Shown here in pieces: positions 1 through 6,598 of a DNA stretch of 6,598 nt. The translations under genes were made by a program, and so were the position numbers. The DNA lies in contig DYJB01000078.1 of assembly GCA_020723365.1 (NCBI GenBank), forward strand, positions 1 to 6,598. The letters run 5' to 3'. The DNA is from Candidatus Aquidulcis sp. (lineage in GTDB: Bacteria; Chloroflexota; Anaerolineae; Anaerolineales; E44-bin32). The notes below the pieces were generated by a model, which ran no database searches, was not told where the DNA came from, and worked only from the letters and a program-made list of their open reading frames with translations. The first letter of the stretch is position 1; each line of letters opens with the position of its first letter.

Positions 1-1
1 C

Positions 2-1114
2 GAGGCGGAGGTCACCCATCGACGGCAGGCCGAATCGAGCCGGGCGGAGGCGATCCTCGAGTCCATCGCCGATGGCGTTCTGGTGACCGGCGCGGACCAC
101 ACCATTGCCTCCTGCAACACCGCCGCCGAACGCATCCTGCGCTTCGACCGCGCCGAAGTGATCGGGCGGCCGGCAACCCAGTGGATCGGCGTCTACGGCC
201 ACGCCGGCCGCAGGTGGGCTGAGGCGCTCCAGGCCTGGAGCCAGAACCCTCCCCCCGCCGGGACCGGCGCCTCCCTCGCCGATCGGCTCGAGCTCGAGGA
301 TCGCCGGGTGGTTGCCGTGCATGTGGCGCCGGTGGTCCTGGGCAGCGCGTTCCTGGGAACCGTGACGGTGTTCCGGGATATCAGCCGCGAGGTCGAGGTC
401 GATCAGCTCAAGTCCGACTTTGTCGCCACCGTCAGCCACGAGCTGCGCACGCCCATGACCTCCATCCGCGGCTATGTGCAGATGATGCTGCTGGAGGCCG
501 CCGGCCCGCTTACCGATGAACAGCGCAAGTTCATGGAGACCATTCGGACCAACGCCGACCGCCTCGGCCGGCTGGTCAACGATCTGCTCGATCTCTCCCG
601 CCTGGAAACCGGCGCTGACGAACTCGACCTGCAGCCTGTGGACGTGCTGCCGATCATCGAGGCCGGACGCGAGCATCTGGCCAATCGCTCCATCCAGGAG
701 ACCAAGGCGCTGCGCATCGAGGTCGAGTCCGAGGCGCACCTGCCCGCCGTCCGGGCCGATCCCGCCCGCCTGCAGCAGATCCTGCGCGGCCTGCTGGACA
801 ACGCCTTCAACTTCACGCCGGCCGGGGGTAGCATCTGGATCCGTGCCCGCCGGCACGAGGGCGGCCTGCGCCTCGAGGTCGAGGATACGGGCACGGGCAT
901 CACGCTGGCCGAGCAGCCGCGCGTCTTCGAGCGCTTCTTCCGCGGCGAACAGGCCCTCAACCTGGGCGTCCCGGGCACCGGGTTGGGACTGTCGATCATT
1001 GCCCGTCTCGTTGAGCGGCACGGCGGAACGATCGGGCTGGAAAGCGCCGGCGTCCCGGGCCAGGGCTCCCGCTTCACCGTCACGCTGCCGGCTGCCGCCG
1101 CAGCAGGAGGCTAG
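2..1114 (+). CDS. PAS-containing sensor histidine kinase, 3' part (5' end outside window)
   Basis: Membrane-associated or cytosolic sensor kinase that autophosphorylates on histidine and passes the phosphate to a response regulator, probably the one encoded next. The open frame reaches the left edge, so the true start lies upstream. A GTG at 83 falls inside the PAS domain and is not the start. Numbering visible residues from position 2: a polar helix at 1-17; a PAS domain at about 18-128, opening ILESIADGVL and closing FRDIS; the dimerisation/phosphoacceptor domain with H-box SHELRTP (His146, codon 437-439); and the ATPase domain with N-box LLDNAFNFTP (Asn267), G1 box DTGTGI (about 295), F-box VFERFF and G2 box GTGLGL (325-330). 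All catalytic boxes are intact. The protein ends normally after a strand typical of the ATPase fold. No membrane helix is visible in this part, so location and signal cannot be told. The stop at 1112-1114 lies 9 bp before the next ATG, suggesting one transcript. Confidence 0.95.
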   Translation, partial: EAEVTHRRQAESSRAEAILESIADGVLVTGADHTIASCNTAAERILRFDRAEVIGRPATQWIGVYGHAGRRWAEALQAWSQNPPPAGTGASLADRLELEDRRVVAVHVAPVVLGSAFLGTVTVFRDISREVEVDQLKSDFVATVSHELRTPMTSIRGYVQMMLLEAAGPLTDEQRKFMETIRTNADRLGRLVNDLLDLSRLETGADELDLQPVDVLPIIEAGREHLANRSIQETKALRIEVESEAHLPAVRADPARLQQILRGLLDNAFNFTPAGGSIWIRARRHEGGLRLEVEDTGTGITLAEQPRVFERFFRGEQALNLGVPGTGLGLSIIARLVERHGGTIGLESAGVPGQGSRFTVTLPAAAAAGG

Positions 1115-1123
1115 CCGAGTCGC

Positions 1124-1504
1124 ATGGCACGCATCCTGGTCGCCGAAGACGAACGCGACATCCGTGAGCTCATCGGTTTCACGCTGCGCCACCACGGCCA
1201 CACCGTCCTCACCGCCCCCAACGGCGAGGAGGCACTGGCGCTGGCGCTGCGTGAGCTGCCGGACCTGGTGCTGCTCGACATCCGTATGCCGCGGCTGACG
1301 GGGTACGATGTCTGCCGGCGACTGCGCGCCGAGGCATCCACCCGGGACATACCGATCGCCTTCCTCTCCGCCAAGGGCCAGGAGGCTGAGATCCAGGCGG
1401 GGATGGACGCCGGCGCCACCGACTACATCCTGAAGCCCTTCGCCCCGGATCAGCTGATCAACCGCGTGGCGCTGCTGCTGGGCGAGCCCGGAACACATCG
1501 ATAG
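1124..1504 (+). CDS. Single-domain response regulator (receiver only)
   Basis: A 126-residue CheY-like receiver with no output domain. The acidic pair Glu8-Asp9 (AEDE), the phosphoacceptor Asp52 in LVLLDIRMP, Ser82 in FLSAKG at the switch Thr/Ser position, and Lys104-Pro105 (KPF) are all present, so it should accept phosphate. The length equals one receiver domain. The stop comes right after helix 5, so the missing output domain is not a truncation by the window. AGGAGG at 1105-1110 lies 13 bp before the ATG, rather far but the best ribosome site. That site overlaps the end of the kinase gene, so the two are probably co-transcribed and partners. With no DNA-binding or enzymatic domain, it must act by protein contact, pass phosphate on in a relay, or act as a phosphate sink. 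The sequence does not say which. Confidence 0.93.
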   Translation: MARILVAEDERDIRELIGFTLRHHGHTVLTAPNGEEALALALRELPDLVLLDIRMPRLTGYDVCRRLRAEASTRDIPIAFLSAKGQEAEIQAGMDAGATDYILKPFAPDQLINRVALLLGEPGTHR

Positions 1505-1510
1505 GCGCCA

Positions 1511-1526
1511 GGCCCGGCCGCGGGCC
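1511..1526 (+). terminator. GC-rich hairpin after the response regulator, possible weak terminator
   Basis: GGCCCG (1511-1516) and CGGGCC (1521-1526) form a perfect 6-bp stem with a four-base loop, 7 bp after the response regulator stop. Only a short T run (TTT at 1531-1533) follows, after four other bases, so it is a poor match to a classical intrinsic terminator. In such GC-rich DNA it could arise by chance. It may reduce read-through from the kinase-regulator pair into the next gene. Confidence 0.3.
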
Positions 1527-1548
1527 CTCGTTTCTGGGAGGTTGTGCC

Positions 1549-2061
1549 ATGTTGCGCGTGGTCGAGAGCGGGGACGAACTGAACGTCACAGCGCCGATGA
1601 CGCCCGGACTGCGCGCCTTCTTCTTCCTCATCGGACTGGTCCCTCTGGCCGCCCCCTACGAACTGCTCATCAAGCCGGGCTGGGAGACGATCTTCCATCC
1701 CTTCTTCGCATTGGCGGCCATCATCTCGGGCGGGGCCGTGGTGGTGTCCGCCCTGTTCGTGTGGGCTTCCGTCGCCGGGATCGAGGCCGGCGCCCGCTTC
1801 GACCGCCGCCGGCGGACGTTGACCACCGTCGAGCGCGCCCCTGTCATGCCCACCCGCACCCGGACGCGTCCCCTGGACGAGCTGCGCACCATCGAGATCG
1901 AGAAGACCGACTGGAGCGACAGCGGGCCGACGTACTCGCTGCGCCTCGAGTGCGCCGACGGCCTGACGCTCAAGCTGCAGGCTGCCTATGCGCGCCCCGA
2001 AGAGGCCGAGGCCGTGCGCCGCCATATCGGCAACTTCCTCGCCGGGCCGGCGGCCGGCTGA
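1549..2061 (+). CDS. Small two-helix membrane protein with PH-like C-terminal domain, unknown function
   Basis: I do not recognise this 170-residue protein by name. It has a short polar N-terminus, two hydrophobic segments at about 22-41 and 50-77 joined by a short loop containing KPGWETIF, and then a soluble domain at about 82-165. That domain begins with an Arg-rich turn (FDRRRRTLT) and continues with alternating beta strands, a basic stretch (TRTRTRPLDEL), a strand ending in TYSLRLECADG, and a final helix (PEEAEAVRRHIGNFL). This pattern resembles bacterial PH-like domains found in small membrane proteins; the resemblance is by eye, not by a search. The start is well supported by GGGAGG at 1536-1541, 7 bp upstream. 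It lies 44 bp after the response regulator and 92 bp before the thiamine operon promoter, so it may form its own unit or follow the two-component genes. Nothing ties it to thiamine. Confidence 0.82.
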   Translation: MLRVVESGDELNVTAPMTPGLRAFFFLIGLVPLAAPYELLIKPGWETIFHPFFALAAIISGGAVVVSALFVWASVAGIEAGARFDRRRRTLTTVERAPVMPTRTRTRPLDELRTIEIEKTDWSDSGPTYSLRLECADGLTLKLQAAYARPEEAEAVRRHIGNFLAGPAAG

Positions 2062-2153
2062 AGCCGCGCGCAGGGTCCTGGACCTGGCAGCCCGCCCTCG
2101 CCGCCTGCGACTGCGAACAAGCTCCCATGCGGGGCCTCCGTAGGGCAGCCTGC

Positions 2154-2182
2154 TTGACCGCCTGCCGGGGCGGCGCTATACT
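2154..2182 (+). promoter_or_regulatory. Sigma-70 type promoter of the thiamine salvage operon
   Basis: The -35 element TTGACC (2154-2159) and -10 element TATACT (2177-2182) are separated by exactly 17 bp, each one mismatch from consensus. This is an AT-rich island in very GC-rich DNA. Transcription would start near 2189-2191, only a few bases before the TPP aptamer, so the RNA would begin with the riboswitch. The 92 bp between the preceding gene and this promoter hold no gene that I can see. Confidence 0.8.
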
Positions 2183-2194
2183 TTGCCCGCACAA

Positions 2195-2290
2195 CCTGCA
2201 CGGGGAGCCCGGTGCGCCGGGCTGAGAGGAGGGCCGCAGCCCTCGACCCGCTGAACCTGATCCGGGTAATGCCGGCGGAGGGAGCGACCA
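2195..2290 (+). ncRNA. TPP riboswitch (THI element) aptamer
   Basis: The leader RNA carries the conserved THI-box parts in order. P2 is CGGG (2201-2204) with CCCG (2247-2250). P3 is a 7-bp stem, AGCCCGG (2206-2212) with CCGGGCT (2217-2223). CTGAGA (2222-2227) is the pyrimidine-sensing loop. An optional P3a hairpin is GAGGGC (2229-2234) with GCCCTC (2239-2244). The second conserved block, CTGAACCTGATCCGGGTAAT (2251-2270), is followed by GCCGGCGGAGGGA. P4 is CCT (2256-2258) with AGG (2279-2281), and P5 is CCGG (2262-2265) with CCGG (2272-2275). P1 is weak, about 3 bp (2197-2199 with 2284-2286), so the outer ends are approximate. It binds thiamine pyrophosphate and here precedes thiN-thiBPQ, which fits repression of salvage when TPP is plentiful. 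Confidence 0.97.
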
Positions 2291-2315
2291 TCTCGACCCA
2301 CAACCCTCCTCCGGC
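2271..2315 (+). promoter_or_regulatory. Anti-terminator / anti-sequestor helix of the TPP riboswitch (ON state)
   Basis: GCCGGCGGAGGG (2271-2282) can pair with CCCTCCTCCGGC (2304-2315) over 11 of 12 positions; only C2276 against T2310 is mismatched. The loop is 21 bases. The 5' strand is also the 3' side of aptamer helices P4 and P5, so TPP binding and this helix should exclude each other. Without TPP, this helix would hold the CCCTCC strand away from the thiN ribosome site. This is read from base complementarity; no folding energy was computed. Confidence 0.75.
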
Positions 2316-2337
2316 CCCGGTGGAGGGATTGCTTTTT
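2304..2337 (+). terminator. Riboswitch OFF hairpin: intrinsic terminator and/or ribosome-site sequestor
   Basis: CCCTCC-T-CC (2304-2312) pairs with GG-T-GGAGGG (2319-2327): eight pairs with one T-T mismatch, closing a six-base loop. A T-rich tract, ATTGCTTTTT (2328-2337), follows. The stem's 3' arm GGAGGG is also the Shine-Dalgarno of thiN, so the hairpin can stop transcription, block translation, or both. The T run starts 5 bases after the stem, which is slightly loose for a terminator. The sequestration reading does not depend on it. Confidence 0.7.
2322..2327 (+). promoter_or_regulatory. thiN ribosome binding site embedded in the riboswitch hairpin
   Basis: GGAGGG lies 8 bases before the TTG at 2336 and is the only good ribosome site near the start of thiN. 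It supports this rare start codon, since no in-frame ATG or GTG stands nearby. It is locked in the OFF hairpin and freed in the ON fold. Confidence 0.75.
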
Positions 2338-3004
2338 GCGAGCCGTCATCTTCGCCAACGGCCACCTGAGCGACCCGGACACGGATCGCGCGCGCCTGCG
2401 GTCCGGTGACTGGATCCTGGCCGCCGACGGCGGGCTGCACAACGCCCGCCGCCTGGGGGCCAGTCCATCGGTCGTCATCGGCGACCTCGACTCGATCGAC
2501 CCCGAGGAACTGCCGGCCCTCGTCGCCTCCGGCGTCACGCTGGTGCGCCACCCTCAGCGCAAGGATGAGACCGACCTTGAGCTCGCCCTGCAGTACGCCG
2601 TCCAGCACGGTGCACAGGAGATCGTCGTGCTGGGCGCGCTCGGCGACCGGTGGGACCAGACCCTCGCCAACGCCCTGCTGCTGGCCTCCCCGCAGCTGGC
2701 GGCGGCCCGCATCTGGCTGGCCGACGGCGGCCAGCTCCTGACCGCCCTGCGCGGCGGGCAGTCGATCACGCTCGAAGCGCCGGCCGGCACGACGCTTTCG
2801 CTCCTGCCGCTGGCTGGAGATGCCCGGGGGGTCCGAACCCTGGGCCTCGAGTACGCGCTGTCCGGAGAGACCCTGGCTTTCGCCGCCACGCGCGGCGTCA
2901 GCAACACGCTCCTGGCGGCCTCGGCCACCGTCGGGCTGGACCAGGGCCTCCTGCTCGTCACTCTTGGCGGCCCGTCCGCCGCCGCTCGTGTGGAGGTGGA
3001 TTGA
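2336..3004 (+). CDS. thiN: Thiamine pyrophosphokinase (thiamine diphosphokinase)
   Basis: Cytosolic enzyme that transfers a pyrophosphate group from ATP to thiamine, giving TPP in one step. The 222-residue length is normal for the family. The N-terminal catalytic domain (about 1-130) shows MRAVIFANG, the DGG motif (31-33), IGDLDSI (48-54), KDETDLELA (76-84) and GALGDRWDQ (100-108). The smaller C-terminal beta domain (about 135-222) ends with the usual TRGVSNTLL (185-193) and a final strand DQGLLLVTL. The start is TTG at 2336; the protein would otherwise lose its first conserved strand, and the ribosome site fits. The family often has Asp-His where this protein has Asp107-Gln108; the other acidic catalytic residues are intact, so I expect activity. 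It is the first gene after the TPP riboswitch, and its stop overlaps the thiB start by one base (TGATG), which points to translational coupling. Confidence 0.95.
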   Translation: MRAVIFANGHLSDPDTDRARLRSGDWILAADGGLHNARRLGASPSVVIGDLDSIDPEELPALVASGVTLVRHPQRKDETDLELALQYAVQHGAQEIVVLGALGDRWDQTLANALLLASPQLAAARIWLADGGQLLTALRGGQSITLEAPAGTTLSLLPLAGDARGVRTLGLEYALSGETLAFAATRGVSNTLLAASATVGLDQGLLLVTLGGPSAAARVEVD

Positions 3005-4083
3005 TGAACACTCTGCGCTGCGCGACCATTCTCGTTCTCCTGGCCGCCGCCCTCACCGCGTGCCAGCCGCCGCAGTCGGCTGACTCGCCTGCGGTCACCG
3101 TGCCGCCCTTCCCCACCGTCCTGACGGTGATGACCCACGACTCGTTCAGCATCTCGGCCGAGGTCCTGATGGACTTCGAGCGGGCGAACAACGCCAAAGT
3201 GCAGTTCGTGAAGGCCGGGGATGCCGGGACGATGCTCAACAAGGCCATCCTGGCCAAGGACAGTCCACTGGCCGACGTGCTCTACGGCGTGGACAACACC
3301 TTCCTCTCGCGCGCCCTCAACGAGGGGATCTTCGAGGCCTATGCGTCGCCCGTGCTGGCCGATGTACCCGATGACGTCCGCCTGGACCCCGAGAACCGCG
3401 CCGTGCCCATCGACACCGGGGACGTGTGCCTCAACGTCGACCGCGCCTACTTCACCGAACAGGGCCTCCGGCCGCCCGCGTCCCTCGACGACCTGACGCG
3501 CCCCGAGTATAAGGGGCTGCTGGTCGTCCAGAATCCGGCGACCTCGTCCACCGGCCTGGCCTTCCTGCTTGCCAGCGTGGGCGCCTTCGGCGATCCAGGC
3601 TACCTCGACTTCTGGCAGCGGCTGGCGGCGAATGACGTGCTGGTGGTCGACGGCTGGGAGACGGCTTACAACAGCGAATTCAGCGGTTCGTCCGGCCGGG
3701 GCTCGCGTCCGATCGTGGTCTCGTACGGTTCCAGCCCGGTGTTCGAGGTCGTCTACGCCGCCACGGACGTCAGCGAGCCGCCCACCGCCGCCATCGTCGC
3801 CGACGGCACCTGCTTCCGACAGATCGAATTCGCCGGCATCCTGCGCGGCACGGCCAACCGCGCCATGGCCGAGGCCTGGATCGACTTCATGCTGTCGCCA
3901 CGCTTCCAGGAAGACCTCCCCCTTCAGATGTACGTCTTCCCGGTGAACCGCCAGGCGAAGCTGGCGCCGGTCTTCCAGGAGTACCTGGCCGTGCCCGATC
4001 GGCCGGTGGTGGTAGCCCCGGCCGAGATCGAGGCCAAGCGTGAGAGCTGGATCACCGCCTGGCGCGAGGTCGTGCTGCGCTGA
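3004..4083 (+). CDS. thiB: Thiamine ABC transporter substrate-binding lipoprotein
   Basis: Extracytoplasmic receptor that binds thiamine (possibly also its phosphates) and delivers it to ThiP. It has 359 residues. The signal peptide ends in a lipobox, LTAC, with Cys20 as the lipidation site, followed by a Pro/Ser-rich linker. The mature part follows the E. coli TbpA/ThiB pattern along its whole length: THDSF (44-48), DVLYGVDN (91-98), PATSSTGLAFLL (178-189), GWETAY (217-222), SYGSSP (240-245), FMLSPRFQ (295-302), FPVN (312-315) and the C-terminal PAEIEAKRESW. Trp218 and Tyr222 lie in the GW-x-x-AY motif shared with ThiB. Unlike the freely periplasmic E. coli protein, this one should be membrane-anchored. 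The ATG at 3004 is preferred because GGAGGT (2992-2997) lies 6 bp upstream and the signal peptide starts here. The frame is open further upstream, but that part lies antiphase to thiN and is not coding. Confidence 0.95.
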   Translation: MNTLRCATILVLLAAALTACQPPQSADSPAVTVPPFPTVLTVMTHDSFSISAEVLMDFERANNAKVQFVKAGDAGTMLNKAILAKDSPLADVLYGVDNTFLSRALNEGIFEAYASPVLADVPDDVRLDPENRAVPIDTGDVCLNVDRAYFTEQGLRPPASLDDLTRPEYKGLLVVQNPATSSTGLAFLLASVGAFGDPGYLDFWQRLAANDVLVVDGWETAYNSEFSGSSGRGSRPIVVSYGSSPVFEVVYAATDVSEPPTAAIVADGTCFRQIEFAGILRGTANRAMAEAWIDFMLSPRFQEDLPLQMYVFPVNRQAKLAPVFQEYLAVPDRPVVVAPAEIEAKRESWITAWREVVLR

Positions 4084-5801
4084 TGCGGGACCGCGCGCGC
4101 CTGGCATCCGTGCTGCGCACGGCGGGGCTGTGGGCGGCGCCGGCCGCCTTCCTGGCGCTGTTCTACGCGCGCCCGCTGTCCGAAGTCCTGCGCCTCAGCC
4201 TGGCGCGCGGCGCCAGCCTGGCGGCCCCGTTCGCCGAGGCGCTGACCTCGCCTGTTCAACGCGAGATCATCGGCTTCACGCTGCTCCAGGCGGGCCTCTC
4301 GACGGTGCTCACACTGGCGGTCGGCCTGCCCGGCGCCTACCTGCTGGCTCGCTTCGAGTTCCGCGGCCGCTCGCTGCTCCAGGCGCTGACCGCCGTCCCG
4401 TTCGTCATGCCGACGCTGGTGGTCGGCGCCGCCTTCCACGCCCTGCTCGGACCGCGCGGCTGGGCCAATCTGGCGCTGATGGAGCTGTTCCAGCTGTCCG
4501 AGCCTCCCATTCAGATCCTTCACACGCTGGGCGCCATCCTGCTGGCGCACGTCTTCTACAACACCAGCATCGTCCTGCGCCTGGTGGGCGACTTCTGGTC
4601 GCACCTCGATCCGCGTCTTGAGGCGGCGGCGCGCACGCTGGGCGCCAACCGCCGGCAGGTCCTCCTGCGGGTCACGCTCCCGCTGCTGCTGCCGGCCATC
4701 GCCGCCGCCGCGCTGCTCGTCTTCCTGTTCGACTTCACCTCCTTCGGAGTCATCCTCGTGCTCGGCGGTCCGCGCCTCTCGACGCTCGAGGTCGAGATCT
4801 ACAACCAGACCGTCGGGCTGTTCAACCTACCGCTGGCGGCCGCCCTTTCGATCCTGCAACTGGGCTGCACGCTGCTGCTGACGGTTCTCTACACCCGGCT
4901 CTCGGGGCGCCTCTCGCGCCCGATCAGCCTGCGCCCGCGCCGCCAGACGGCGCAGCGGCTGCGGGGCCCGCGCCGGCGCCTGGCGGCCAGCGCCCTTGTG
5001 GCGCTGCTGCTGCTCCTGATGATCACGCCGCTGCTGGCATTGACCCTGCGATCCTTCGTGCGCTTCGACCCCGCCCCCGGACCCTCCGGGCAGGCCACGG
5101 CCGCGCTGACGCTCGAGGCCTATCGCGAGCTGTGGGTCAACCGGCAGGGTTCCGCCTTCTACGTCCCCCCCACCTCGGCCATGGGCGTCTCCCTCGCCTA
5201 CGCCGCCGCCACGGTTGGCCTTTCGCTCGCCCTCGGGCTGCCGGCGGCATGGGCGCTCGCATACCGCCCCGAGTCCGGCGCCAGCCGGCTGTTCGACCCG
5301 CTCCTGCTCCTGCCCCTGGGGACATCAGCCGTCACCCTCGGCCTCGGCTTCATCGTGACCCTCAACCGCCCGCCGCTCGATCTGCGCGCCTCGCCGCTGC
5401 TCGTTCCGCTCGCCCACACGCTGGTGGCGCTGCCTTTCGTCGTGCGCAGCCTGACGCCCGCCCTGCGCAGCATCCGCCCGCGCCTGCGGCAGGCGGCGGC
5501 GGTGCTCGGCGCCGACCCGCTGAGCGTCACCACGCGCATCGACCTGCCGCTCGTCGGGCGCGCGCTGCTGGTGGCGGCAGCCTTTGCGTTTACCATCTCG
5601 CTCGGTGAGTTCGGCGCCACGGCGCTCGTGGCCCGACCCGACCATCCGACGGTCCCGATGATGATCTATCGCTTCCTGTCGCTCCCCGGCGCGCTCAACT
5701 ACGGGCAGGCGCTGGCGCTAAGCACGCTGTTGATGGTTGCCTGCGCGGCGGGCATGCTGGGCATCGAACGACTGCGCATCGCCGATGTGGGGGAGTTCTA
5801 G
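4083..5801 (+). CDS. thiP: Thiamine ABC transporter permease, fused double-domain
   Basis: Inner-membrane channel subunit of the thiamine importer. The 572 residues hold two tandem binding-protein-dependent permease domains in one chain, as in E. coli ThiP (about 536). Each half has around six hydrophobic segments: roughly 14-30, 63-90, 103-123, 145-165, 198-227 and 250-272, then 300-322, 366-395, 404-428, 440-460, 490-515 and 540-562. Each half carries the cytoplasmic EAA loop that contacts the ATPase: EAAARTLGANRRQVLLRVTLP (180-200) and QAAAVLGADPLSVTTRIDLP (470-489). The second loop begins with Gln instead of Glu. An Arg-rich linker (272-300) joins the halves on the predicted cytoplasmic side. 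The start ATG overlaps the thiB stop by one base. Only a weak GAGGT (4066-4070) lies 12 bp upstream, so translation is probably coupled. Thiamine specificity is inferred from ThiB and the riboswitch; by sequence alone, iron or spermidine permeases look similar. Confidence 0.93.
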   Translation: MRDRARLASVLRTAGLWAAPAAFLALFYARPLSEVLRLSLARGASLAAPFAEALTSPVQREIIGFTLLQAGLSTVLTLAVGLPGAYLLARFEFRGRSLLQALTAVPFVMPTLVVGAAFHALLGPRGWANLALMELFQLSEPPIQILHTLGAILLAHVFYNTSIVLRLVGDFWSHLDPRLEAAARTLGANRRQVLLRVTLPLLLPAIAAAALLVFLFDFTSFGVILVLGGPRLSTLEVEIYNQTVGLFNLPLAAALSILQLGCTLLLTVLYTRLSGRLSRPISLRPRRQTAQRLRGPRRRLAASALVALLLLLMITPLLALTLRSFVRFDPAPGPSGQATAALTLEAYRELWVNRQGSAFYVPPTSAMGVSLAYAAATVGLSLALGLPAAWALAYRPESGASRLFDPLLLLPLGTSAVTLGLGFIVTLNRPPLDLRASPLLVPLAHTLVALPFVVRSLTPALRSIRPRLRQAAAVLGADPLSVTTRIDLPLVGRALLVAAAFAFTISLGEFGATALVARPDHPTVPMMIYRFLSLPGALNYGQALALSTLLMVACAAGMLGIERLRIADVGEF

Positions 5802-5804
5802 CCG

Positions 5805-6598
<794 letters not shown>

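Noticed and set aside
83..85. GTG as start of the histidine kinase
   Set aside because: The same frame stays open to the window edge and encodes the first strand of the PAS domain just before it, so the gene begins upstream.
2072..2086. Near-palindrome around GGTCCTGGACC after the membrane protein gene as a terminator
   Set aside because: The arms meet with a single-base centre, which cannot form a hairpin loop, and no T run follows.
2144..2166. Inverted repeat GGCAG/CTGCC around the -35 element as a possible operator
   Set aside because: Only 5 bp arms with a 13-base gap in GC-rich DNA; chance is likely, and the riboswitch already explains control.
1542..2225. Alternative frame overlapping the small membrane protein gene
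   Set aside because: It gives an Arg/Pro/His-rich product without domains and ends inside the riboswitch, whereas the 1549 frame has a good ribosome site, two clear membrane helices and a plausible fold.
2212..2409. Small open frame through the riboswitch leader (possible leader peptide)
   Set aside because: Its GTG lies in the loop of P3 of the aptamer, no ribosome site precedes it, and the sequence is explained by RNA structure conservation.
2650..3003. N-terminal extension of thiB in the same frame
   Set aside because: It overlaps the conserved 3' half of thiN in another frame. The ATG at 3004 has a good ribosome site and starts a lipoprotein signal peptide.
2554..4107. Long open frame on the minus strand (517 codons) opposite thiN and thiB
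   Set aside because: It lies fully opposite two genes with unmistakable family motifs, has no recognisable domain or good ribosome site, and long antisense frames are expected at this G+C content.

Overview
The window is about two-thirds G+C, densely coding, and reads entirely on the + strand. Good Shine-Dalgarno motifs and one near-consensus sigma-70 type promoter are visible. The substrate-binding protein is a predicted lipoprotein, and a eukaryote/Bacillus-type thiamine pyrophosphokinase sits beside a proteobacterial-type thiBPQ transporter. Together these suggest a GC-rich non-proteobacterial bacterium. My best guess is Chloroflexota (Anaerolineae-like), but this is inference from composition and gene style only and is not proven by any marker in the window.

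Left region (1-1504): the 3' part of a PAS-containing sensor histidine kinase, cut by the left window edge, is followed closely by a stand-alone receiver-domain response regulator. They form a two-component pair whose signal and output are not visible here. A GC-rich hairpin follows. Next comes a small two-helix membrane protein of unknown function (1549-2061) with a soluble C-terminal domain that resembles bacterial PH-like domains.

Right region (2154-6598, continuing past the right edge): a thiamine salvage operon. A TTGACC-17-TATACT promoter starts a leader that consists almost entirely of a TPP riboswitch aptamer. Behind it lies a switch in which one CCCTCC-containing strand can pair either with the aptamer's 3' strand (11 of 12 pairs, ON) or with the Shine-Dalgarno of the first gene (OFF). 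The OFF hairpin is followed by a T-rich tract that overlaps the TTG start codon of thiN. The genes thiN (thiamine pyrophosphokinase), thiB (thiamine-binding lipoprotein), thiP (fused double permease) and thiQ (ATPase, truncated by the window end) follow with 1-bp overlaps or a 3-bp gap.

How it works together: ThiB captures thiamine outside the membrane, ThiP and ThiQ import it, and ThiN converts it directly to TPP. TPP then binds the leader RNA and shuts the operon off. This is a compact closed loop of known families. I see no mobile element, CRISPR array, tRNA or rRNA, and no clear sign of a wholly new system. The most interesting detail is the architecture of the riboswitch expression platform.
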